A stretch of 5,005 bases of DNA from NCBI GenBank assembly GCA_947458775.1, contig CANGZX010000069.1, positions 1-5,005 of the forward strand. Direction: 5' to 3'. Numbering within the stretch: position 1 is the first letter of the stretch; the number at the start of each line of letters is the position of its first letter. The notes below the pieces were generated by a model that worked only from the letters and a program-made list of their open reading frames with translations, had not been told where the DNA came from and did not search any database. The translations under genes were made by a program, and so were the position numbers. Origin of the DNA: Sphingobacteriaceae bacterium. Lineage in GTDB: Bacteria; Bacteroidota; Bacteroidia; Sphingobacteriales; Sphingobacteriaceae. Of this stretch, positions 1-5,005 are shown piece by piece.

Positions 1-669
1 CTACTCATCATTAATATCATCTTTTATATAGCTACGCTATTATTTAGTAAAGGCGGAGCATATCCTATGGTAGAGTATTTCGGTGTATTTTATTTCGATT
101 CGCCCAATTTTAAGATTTGGCAGGTAATTACCTACATGTTTATGCATAGTCCGGTGAGCTTTGCGCATATTTTGTTTAACATGTTTGCCCTCTACACCTT
201 TGGCTCCCAGTTAGAATATTTGTTTGGTGCCAAACGGTTTTTAAATTTTTATTTGATTACCGGTTTGGGTGCTTTGGCTTTGCAAATGGCAATTCAAGCC
301 ATGGAGGTATACGGTATTGCCGGTAGTATTACCATTGATGTGGCTTCCTATACTTCCACTAATCCCGATCATCTGCGTACCCTGCAAGAAATTTATTACG
401 GACCCATGCTAGGCGCTTCGGGAGCTATTTTCGGCTTATTAACTGCTTTTGGCTTGTTATTTCCCAATGCCGAATTGTTCATCATGTTTATCCCAGTGCC
501 TTTAAAAGCCAAATACATCATTCCGGTTTACATCGTTATTGAATTGTTTTTGGGTGTGGCCCAATTTAGTGGCGATTCGGTAGCGCATTTTGCGCATTTG
601 GGTGGTGCACTTTTTGGTTTTATATTGATGAAAGTGTGGCGCATTCGTAAACCCTGGGATTTTTATTAA
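1..669 (+). CDS. Rhomboid family intramembrane serine protease, 5'-partial
   Basis: Polytopic membrane protease that cleaves transmembrane helices of substrates within the bilayer. The reading frame is open from base 1 to the TAA at 667-669. The first ATG at 67 is probably not the start, because the 22 codons before it (LLIINIIFYIATLLF...) form a hydrophobic first helix of the kind rhomboids carry. The true start therefore lies left of the window, probably only a short way. Catalytic features are intact: the HILFN segment with His (166-168) and Asn (178-180), matching the oxyanion-side His/Asn of GlpG; GASGAIFG with the nucleophile Ser codon at 418-420; and AHFAHLGGALFG with the catalytic His codon at 595-597. 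About six hydrophobic segments are visible, and the protein ends in a short basic tail (KVWRIRKPW). Its physiological substrate cannot be inferred. The downstream EEP gene starts 6 bases after the stop, so the two are probably co-transcribed. Confidence 0.93.
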   Translation, partial: LLIINIIFYIATLLFSKGGAYPMVEYFGVFYFDSPNFKIWQVITYMFMHSPVSFAHILFNMFALYTFGSQLEYLFGAKRFLNFYLITGLGALALQMAIQAMEVYGIAGSITIDVASYTSTNPDHLRTLQEIYYGPMLGASGAIFGLLTAFGLLFPNAELFIMFIPVPLKAKYIIPVYIVIELFLGVAQFSGDSVAHFAHLGGALFGFILMKVWRIRKPWDFY

Positions 670-675
670 GCTGCC

Positions 676-1794
676 ATGAGAAGAGGAAAAGCGCATATTG
701 GTTTTTTGAGCAAATTTTTAGTGTTCTTAAATGCACTTGCGGTATTCTTTTTGCTACTTTCTTATTTGGCTCCCTATATAAACCCTGCTAGTTTCTGGCC
801 CATAGCTTTTCTGGGCTTGGCCTATCCCTTTATTTTGCTTTTTAATTTGCTTTGCGTGGTATTCTGGTTGTTCCGTAAACCTGTTTTTGCGCTACCTTCT
901 ATAGTGGCCGTAGTGCTCGGCTGGAATATTCTTACCAGTTTTGTCGGTTTTAGAGAATCTACCGCCATTGAGGTACCCAAATCATCGCCAGATTTTGTAC
1001 GCATTATGACCTATAATGTGCACAGTTTTAAAAAATTTGGATTTCAAAATGAAGAAACTATCCGTGATCAAATACTTACCATTATTCGTAAAGAGCAGCC
1101 CGATGTGATTTGTTTTCAAGAGTTTTTTTCTCGTAATCGGGGAAAATACAATTTCAAAAAACTCATAAAAGAGATTTTACATACCGAGCAGTACTACTTC
1201 GAACCTACAACCGATAATGGTTTTGAAGCCATTGGCTTGGCTATTTTTTCTAAGTTTCCGATTGTGAAAAAAGGGAGTATCCGTTTTGATGAAAAACAAC
1301 GAGGCAACGAGGCTATTTATGCCGATTTGCGTTTTCAGAAACAAACCTTTAGGGTGTATAATGTGCATTTGCAATCCATTAAATTTCAACCCGAAGATTA
1401 CGAGTATTTACACCAAGTGCAAGAAGATATTCAAACAGATATGAGTTCGTCTCGTAGAATAGGAGGGCGTTTAAAACGGGCCTTTATAAAACGCAGCAAG
1501 CAAGTAGCCTTGGTAAAAAAACATACCAGCACCTGCACTACGCCTTATTTGTTGGCTGGCGATTTTAACGATACCCCGGTTTCGTATACTGTAAACCAAA
1601 TGGCCAATGGCTTGGTTAATACCTTTAAAGAGAAAGGGAGTGGCCTAGGCGTTACTTATAATGGCAATTTCCCTAATTTTCAAATCGATTATATTTTGGC
1701 TACGCCCAACTTTGGAGTTAGAAATTACCGCATTATTGATAAAAAGCTATCCGATCATTTTGCAGTTCGGGCAGATTTAGAACTAGATAACTAA
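676..1794 (+). CDS. Membrane-anchored endonuclease/exonuclease/phosphatase (EEP) family protein
   Basis: The 372-residue protein has two parts. Residues about 12-33, 38-65 and 70-90 are three hydrophobic helices. Residues about 107-372 form an EEP (DNase I / exonuclease III-like) metal-dependent phosphoesterase domain. The conserved motifs appear in order: MTYNVHSF (N114), FQEF (E149), YNVHLQS (N229, H231), AGDFNDTP (D296, N298), IDYI (D338) and the terminal SDHFAV (D360, H361). All expected metal and catalytic residues are present, so it should be active. The family covers nucleases, phosphodiesterases, and sphingomyelin and inositol-phosphate phosphatases, so the substrate cannot be named. 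Three helices after a basic N-terminus (MRRGK) would place the catalytic domain outside the cytoplasm by the positive-inside rule, but this is inference. The ATG at 676 is preferred because it precedes the first helix and lies 6 bases after the rhomboid stop. There is no clear Shine-Dalgarno. Confidence 0.9.
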   Translation: MRRGKAHIGFLSKFLVFLNALAVFFLLLSYLAPYINPASFWPIAFLGLAYPFILLFNLLCVVFWLFRKPVFALPSIVAVVLGWNILTSFVGFRESTAIEVPKSSPDFVRIMTYNVHSFKKFGFQNEETIRDQILTIIRKEQPDVICFQEFFSRNRGKYNFKKLIKEILHTEQYYFEPTTDNGFEAIGLAIFSKFPIVKKGSIRFDEKQRGNEAIYADLRFQKQTFRVYNVHLQSIKFQPEDYEYLHQVQEDIQTDMSSSRRIGGRLKRAFIKRSKQVALVKKHTSTCTTPYLLAGDFNDTPVSYTVNQMANGLVNTFKEKGSGLGVTYNGNFPNFQIDYILATPNFGVRNYRIIDKKLSDHFAVRADLELDN

Positions 1795-1803
1795 GCATTT
1801 TTA

Positions 1804-1811
1804 TAACTTTG
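1804..1811 (+). promoter_or_regulatory. Bacteroidota-type -7 box for cysS
   Basis: TAACTTTG matches the Bacteroidota housekeeping sigma -7 consensus TAnnTTTG exactly. It lies in the 21-base gap before cysS, with only four bases (TGGC) between the box and the ATG. Transcription would start at or within a base or two of the start codon. I see no good -33 TTTG at the usual 19-21 base spacing; the nearest, TTTAG at 1776-1780, is poor. cysS therefore probably has its own promoter, even though it could also be read through from the upstream genes. Confidence 0.6.
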
Positions 1812-1815
1812 TGGC

Positions 1816-3276
1816 ATGAAAAACCAAGTACAGGTTTATAATACCTTAACTAGAAGCAAAGAACAATTTACGCCGCTACATCCGCCTTTGGTGGGTATGT
1901 ATGTTTGTGGTCCTACCGTGTATAGCGATGTGCATTTAGGCAATTGTCGCACCTTTGTTTCTTTCGATTTAATTTACAGGTATTTGCTGCACTTGGGCTA
2001 TAAAGTGCGCTATGTGCGCAACATTACCGATGCTGGTCATTTAGAGGGCGACCGCGACGAAGGAGATGATAAATTCGCCAAAAAAGCCAAGCTAGAGCAG
2101 GTAGAACCCATGGAAATTGTACAGCGTTACACCTTGGGTTTCCATGAGGTAATGGGCTTGTTAAATACCTTGCCACCAAGCATCGAGCCAACCGCTACCG
2201 GCCACATTGCCGAGCAAATAGAAATGGTAAAAGAGATTTTGGCAAGTGGTTTGGCCTATGAAGTAAATGGTACCGTATATTTTGATGTAGAAAAATACAG
2301 CCAAACCAATAACTACACCATTTTAACCAACCGCCAATTAGAAGATTTACTAGCCAACACTCGTGAGTTGGGTGGGCAAGACGATAAAAAAGGACGTTTA
2401 GATTTTGCACTATGGATTAAAGCCAAGCCCGAGCATATTATGCGGTGGCCGTCGCCATGGGGTTGGGGTTTTCCGGGCTGGCATATCGAATGTTCGGCTA
2501 TGAGTAAAAAATATTTAGGCGATACTTTTGATATTCATGGTGGCGGTTTAGATTTAGCAGCTACGCATCATACCAACGAAATTGCACAATCGCAGGCATG
2601 TAATCACCACGAGCCTGCCCGTTATTGGATGCACACCAATATGCTTACCGTAAACGGCACCCGCATGTCAAAAAGTGCTGGCAACGGCTTTTTACCGGGC
2701 GAATTGTTTAGTGGTAATCACCCCATGTTAAGCAAGGCTTTTTCGCCTATGACCGTTCGGTTCTTTATGCTGCAAGCGCATTACCGCAGTACGCTCGATT
2801 TTTCAAATGAAGCCTTAGAAGCCTCAGAAAAAGGCTTTAAACGCTTGTTGCATGCAGTTGACTTGTTAGATGGCTTAAATGTAAGCGATCAATCTACTTG
2901 TGATGTTGCTGCCTTAAAAGCACGTGGCTATGCAGCCATGAACGATGATTTTAACAGCCCTATTCTTATTGCCGAACTGTTTGAAGCCGTAAAATTGATA
3001 AACGGCATAAACGATGGAAAAGTGCAAATTTCTGCTACCGATTTAGCTAGCCTAAGCCAATTTGTAAAACAAATGGTATTCGATGTATTGGGCTTAAAGT
3101 CGGAAGGCAATGAAGGTACGGAGCTTGCACCATTAATGGATTTAGTTATTAAACTTCGCAACGAAGCAAAGGCGAAACAAGATTACGCTACTTCCGATAA
3201 AATACGCATTGCCTTACAAGAGGCCGGCATTCAGCTAAACGATAGCAAAGAAGGCACTACTTGGACCAAATTGTAG
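1816..3276 (+). CDS. cysS: Cysteinyl-tRNA synthetase
   Basis: Cytoplasmic class I aminoacyl-tRNA synthetase that charges tRNA-Cys with cysteine using ATP; essential for translation. It is full length (486 residues; family usually about 460-500). The N-terminal segment YNTLTRSKEQF is followed by MYVCGPTVYSDVHLGN, holding the HIGH-type motif HLGN (40-43). The zinc ligands are all present: C31, C226 (HIECSAM), H251 and E255 (HHTNEIAQ). The KMSKS loop reads RMSKS (283-287). The C-terminal part holds the helical anticodon-binding region and the usual ending DYATSDKIRIALQEAGIQL...DSKEGTTW. The ATHHTNE and RMSKSAGN variants and the GNHPMLSKAFSPMTVRFFMLQAHYRS-type stretch after them fit Bacteroidota CysRS. 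The ATG at 1816 is correct because the conserved N-terminus begins at once; the next in-frame Met (residue 28) would remove it. The gene ends one base from a convergent gene. Confidence 0.98.
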   Translation: MKNQVQVYNTLTRSKEQFTPLHPPLVGMYVCGPTVYSDVHLGNCRTFVSFDLIYRYLLHLGYKVRYVRNITDAGHLEGDRDEGDDKFAKKAKLEQVEPMEIVQRYTLGFHEVMGLLNTLPPSIEPTATGHIAEQIEMVKEILASGLAYEVNGTVYFDVEKYSQTNNYTILTNRQLEDLLANTRELGGQDDKKGRLDFALWIKAKPEHIMRWPSPWGWGFPGWHIECSAMSKKYLGDTFDIHGGGLDLAATHHTNEIAQSQACNHHEPARYWMHTNMLTVNGTRMSKSAGNGFLPGELFSGNHPMLSKAFSPMTVRFFMLQAHYRSTLDFSNEALEASEKGFKRLLHAVDLLDGLNVSDQSTCDVAALKARGYAAMNDDFNSPILIAELFEAVKLINGINDGKVQISATDLASLSQFVKQMVFDVLGLKSEGNEGTELAPLMDLVIKLRNEAKAKQDYATSDKIRIALQEAGIQLNDSKEGTTWTKL

Positions 3277-3294
3277 TTTACAAAGAATTGTAAA
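3277..3294. repeat. Small inverted repeat at the convergent gene junction
   Basis: TTTACAA (3277-3283) and TTGTAAA (3288-3294) are perfect 7-base inverted copies around an AGAA loop. The repeat begins at the single base between the two convergent stop codons and runs into the last codons of the minus-strand gene. The stem has only one G-C pair and no T-run follows on either side, so it is a weak terminator candidate at best. It may be chance in AT-rich sequence. Confidence 0.35.
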
Positions 3295-3952
3295 ACACAA
3301 TTAGTTTAATCAAATCTTCTTCGTTTTTTAGGTTAAGCTTTTCCTCGGTTATATAGGTCTCTAATTCAGCTGTACGGTTACCTAAAGCAGCTATCACCTG
3401 TTTTTTATCTTTCTTAATTTTTACGGGTGTATTGTTTTTGGCTAGGTAAAAATACTCGTCTTCTTTGTAGGTGCGGGTAGTTGTTGCCGAATTGAATGCC
3501 CGTTCATCGAAGGGCTGTTTTACACGGTGTTTAAGTAGTTGCACTCCACCCTCTACCAACACTTGGTAAAAGCTACTTGGTTTATTTCTATCTACAGCAA
3601 GATAACCGCTTTTAAACACTAAGTTTTCTTGCCCAATTACCAAGCTAAACTCACTTACAGGTAGTGAAAATTGCAATAAATCGTCGCTTTTGGTATCCTT
3701 AAAATACACCTGATCTTTCTCTAAATCGTATTTTAAAAAATCGGCTTTGTAGGTGGTACCATTTGTAAATTTCACGAGGCCCTTCAGCCAGGTTGTAGTA
3801 AGTAGTGGGGTTCCCTCTTCTCTTATATTGCTGCTGGTTAGTAAAGCTCGGTCTTGTTGGTCGAAAACCAATTGCTCTTTTACAGATTGTGCTTGTAGGG
3901 TACATGCAGTAGCTGCAATGCCCAAAAAAAGTAAGCTAATTTTTTTCATCAT
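3278..3952 (-). CDS. Secreted protein of unknown function, paralog of the upstream gene
   Basis: I do not recognise a named family. The 224-residue product starts with a signal peptide (MMKKISLLFLGIAATA..., basic then hydrophobic) with a likely signal peptidase I site after LQA at residue 21, giving a mature protein that begins QSVKEQ. No further membrane helix is visible. The mature part has alternating hydrophobic/polar stretches that suggest beta strands: GLVKFTNGTTYKADFLKYDL (58-77), VYFKD (82-86), FYQVLVEGG (128-136) and LLKH. It ends in a Lys/Glu-rich, probably helical segment (IKKDKKQVIAAL to NLKNEEDLIKLIVFYNSL, 179-224). About 85 of roughly 180 aligned residues match the preceding gene by hand count. 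Its ATG shares the A of that gene's TAA (TAATG), implying one transcript and coupled translation. An ATG one codon further in (MKKISLLF) is equally plausible as the start. Its stop lies one base from the cysS stop. Confidence 0.85.
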   Translation of the reverse strand: MMKKISLLFLGIAATACTLQAQSVKEQLVFDQQDRALLTSSNIREEGTPLLTTTWLKGLVKFTNGTTYKADFLKYDLEKDQVYFKDTKSDDLLQFSLPVSEFSLVIGQENLVFKSGYLAVDRNKPSSFYQVLVEGGVQLLKHRVKQPFDERAFNSATTTRTYKEDEYFYLAKNNTPVKIKKDKKQVIAALGNRTAELETYITEEKLNLKNEEDLIKLIVFYNSL

Positions 3953-4623
3953 TATAAGGAGTTATAGTATTGAATTAATTGAATTAAATCTTCTTCATTT
4001 TTAAGATTTAACGGTTTTTCTTGTATATATTTTTCTAAAGCGCCGCTATGATTAGCCAAAGCAGCTAATACACTTTTTTTGTCTTTCCTAATTTTAATGA
4101 GTGCATTGTTGTTACTTATATAATAGAAGTGTAGTACTTCAAAACTTTTAATAGTACTAGCCGAATTAAATGGTTTTTCTTCATATATTTTTTTGCTCGT
4201 TTTTTTAAGTAGTTGCGTTCCGCCATCAAACAATACTTGGTAATAGCTTTTTTCGGTCTGGGTATCAATGGCATTATAGCCGTTTCTAAATAAAATGAAA
4301 CCCTTTTCTTTATCGTTTAGTTTAAATTCTACTACAGGTATTACAAAAGCTAATAATTGTTCGGTTTTAATATCTTTAAAAAAGAGTTCATCCCGTAACA
4401 AATTATATTTGAGCTGAACATTGGTATAGCTTTTCCCATTAGTTAGCCTTACAGTACCCTCTGTCCAGTTTTCTAATAGGTAGGGGTGACCCTTTACATC
4501 GGTGTAGTTGATGCCTAAAAATGGTGCACCTTGATCATTTTGAATTAACTGAGCTTTTGTGTGATTGCTTACACCTAGGTATAAAAGGCAGGTGATGGCG
4601 AATGTTTTTAATGGTACTTGCAT
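3952..4623 (-). CDS. Secreted protein of unknown function, first gene of a tandem paralog pair
   Basis: Unrecognised family; 223 residues from the ATG at 4623. The N-terminus (MQVPLKTFAITCLLYLGVS...) is a signal peptide with a probable cleavage after HTKA at residue 24, leaving QLIQND at the mature end. The body matches the downstream paralog in order: GTVRLTNGKSYTNVQLKYNL (56-75), LFFKD (80-84), NGYNAID (114-120), YYQVLFDGGTQLLKK (127-141), FNSAS (152-156), KIRKDKKSVLAAL (177-189) and LNLKNEEDLIQLIQYYNSL (205-223). The frame stays open upstream to a TTG at 4647, but that TTG lies inside the -7 promoter box and would put charged residues before the signal peptide, so the ATG at 4623 is preferred. 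The gene looks by eye more AT-rich than cysS. A periplasmic or outer-membrane-associated role is inferred from the signal peptide only. Confidence 0.83.
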   Translation of the reverse strand: MQVPLKTFAITCLLYLGVSNHTKAQLIQNDQGAPFLGINYTDVKGHPYLLENWTEGTVRLTNGKSYTNVQLKYNLLRDELFFKDIKTEQLLAFVIPVVEFKLNDKEKGFILFRNGYNAIDTQTEKSYYQVLFDGGTQLLKKTSKKIYEEKPFNSASTIKSFEVLHFYYISNNNALIKIRKDKKSVLAALANHSGALEKYIQEKPLNLKNEEDLIQLIQYYNSL

Positions 4624-4644
4624 GGTGTTATTTTCTTTTATATT

Positions 4645-4652
4645 CAAATATA
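4645..4652 (-). promoter_or_regulatory. Bacteroidota-type -7 box for the secreted-paralog operon
   Basis: On the minus strand this reads TATATTTG, an exact match to TAnnTTTG. Transcription would start near 4641, giving an A-rich leader of about 18 bases (aaaagaaaataacacc) before the ATG at 4623. The leader has no Shine-Dalgarno, as is usual in this phylum. The -33 region, at the expected distance, reads TGTTTT (4671-4676) and is only a partial match. Confidence 0.6.
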
Positions 4653-4718
4653 CTGTTTAAACTGATTTGTAAAACAGGGGTGCATATACTTTTTGAGATG
4701 GTATTTTAAAACAAAGGT

Positions 4719-4739
4719 TTAATTAGCTACGTTAATTAG
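4719..4739. repeat. Short direct repeat with flanking inverted half-sites
   Basis: TTAATTAG occurs at 4719-4726 and again at 4732-4739, a 13-base period. GTTTAA (4717-4722) and TTAAAC (4741-4746) flank the unit as inverted copies. It lies 15-35 bases before the start of the plus-strand gene, a position where a regulator could bind. The sequences are very AT-rich, so chance is a real alternative. Confidence 0.3.
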
Positions 4740-4753
4740 GTTAAACAGCAGTG

Positions 4754-5005
4754 ATGGCTCCAGAAAATGATACCACTAAAACCCTATTCCAAGTAGTAAA
4801 TGAGCTGGTAAAAGCGGGGTATACCACTGAGTTTTTATACGAACGAAATAGCTTGTATTGCCAGGTGGGTAATGCAAAGTGTGTGCTAAAGCCCCACGAT
4901 TTGGTGATTACGCAGATTTATCGTTTTGAGGGCATGAACGATCCATCGGATAGTGCGGTAGTTTATGCAATAGAAAGTAAGCAGGGTAAAAAAGGATTAT
5001 TAATA
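4754..5005 (+). CDS. Small Bacteroidota protein usually labelled phosphoribosylpyrophosphate synthetase, 3'-partial
   Basis: 84 codons are visible and the frame remains open at the window edge. The translation (MAPENDTTKTLFQVVNELVKAGYTTEF..., then LKPHDLVITQIYRFEGMNDP, DSAVVYAIESKQGKKGLL) resembles a family of about 100-residue Bacteroidota proteins. From memory, their shared core is an N-terminal helix with a KxGYTxxF turn, then FxIxxxYRFEGxxxPxDxxVVYAIxSxxGxKGxLV. Databases often call these phosphoribosylpyrophosphate synthetase, but real PRPP synthetases are about 310 residues with a PRPP-binding loop (DLH...) that is absent here, so that name should not be believed. About 15-20 residues are probably missing at the right edge. 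An in-frame stop at 4742-4744 limits the start to ATG 4754 or GTG 4751; ATG is preferred. No signal peptide, so cytoplasmic. Function unknown. Confidence 0.78.
   Translation, partial: MAPENDTTKTLFQVVNELVKAGYTTEFLYERNSLYCQVGNAKCVLKPHDLVITQIYRFEGMNDPSDSAVVYAIESKQGKKGLLI

Larger units (their letters stand above)
4624..4753. other. Divergent intergenic region
   Basis: About 130 AT-rich bases separate the minus-strand pair from the plus-strand gene at 4754. The left part holds the TATATTTG box and an 8-base palindrome GTTTAAAC (4655-4662) in its -7/-33 spacer. The right part holds the direct repeat TTAATTAG described separately. For the plus-strand gene I find no exact TAnnTTTG; TATACTTTTTG (4685-4695) is one base too long between its TA and TTTG and is a weak candidate. 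No RNA gene or open frame of note is seen. Confidence 0.6.

Noticed and set aside
310..420. Insertion between rhomboid helices before the GASG motif
   Set aside because: The roughly 35-residue loop looked unusual compared with GlpG, but similar loops occur in Bacteroidota rhomboids as far as I recall, and the catalytic motifs follow intact.
67..669. Rhomboid starting at the first ATG (67)
   Set aside because: The frame is open to base 1 and the upstream codons encode a hydrophobic helix expected of the family, so the gene is cut by the window edge rather than starting at 67.
502..696. 64-codon minus-strand frame across the end of the rhomboid gene
   Set aside because: It is antisense to the catalytic-His region of the rhomboid and has no promoter or family features; a shadow frame.
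2560..2680. Possible loss of function in CysRS: HHTNE in place of HHENE and RMSKS in place of KMSKS
   Set aside because: The replaced Glu is not the zinc ligand; H251 and E255 are kept. Arg for Lys at the first KMSKS position is conservative, and both variants look normal for Bacteroidota CysRS.
3890..3952. Lipoprotein signal (Cys17 after ATA) in the downstream secreted paralog
   Set aside because: The -3 residue is Ala rather than Leu/Val, and the Cys is followed by a better signal peptidase I site (LQA|Q). The upstream paralog has no Cys at the matching place.
3753..4004. 83-codon plus-strand frame antisense to the secreted paralogs
   Set aside because: It runs opposite two well-supported paralogous genes, crosses their junction, has low-complexity Ser/Leu content and shows no recognisable domain.

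Overview
The window is a compact, moderately AT-rich stretch of chromosome that looks like a member of the Bacteroidota. The evidence is: exact matches to the Bacteroidota -7 promoter box (TAnnTTTG) at two gene starts, no convincing Shine-Dalgarno sequences, secreted proteins with a typical '...A|Q' signal cleavage context, a cysteinyl-tRNA synthetase with the clade-like ATHHTNEIAQ and RMSKSAGN versions of its motifs, and a 3'-truncated small protein of a type I know mainly from Bacteroidota.

Layout. Positions 1-3276 hold three plus-strand genes in the same direction: the end of a rhomboid intramembrane protease (5' end cut by the window edge), a membrane-anchored endonuclease/exonuclease/phosphatase-fold protein starting 6 bases later, and cysS starting 21 bases after that with its own promoter. 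cysS ends one base from the stop codon of a convergent minus-strand pair (3278-4623). That pair encodes two secreted paralogs of about 224 residues with no recognised function, overlapping by one base (TAATG) and read from a promoter at about 4645-4652. A divergent intergenic region of about 130 bases (4624-4753) follows, then the beginning of a plus-strand gene for a small protein usually mis-named phosphoribosylpyrophosphate synthetase, cut by the right edge.

How the genes work together. Rhomboid and EEP protein are close enough to share a transcript and both are membrane proteins, but nothing in the sequence shows a common pathway. cysS is housekeeping. The secreted pair is the only unexplained unit: a tandem duplication with about 47% identity, kept full length and very likely co-translated, suggesting two related extracytoplasmic proteins made together. 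I see no mobile element, RNA gene, CRISPR array or defence system. Most of the window is ordinary chromosomal sequence.
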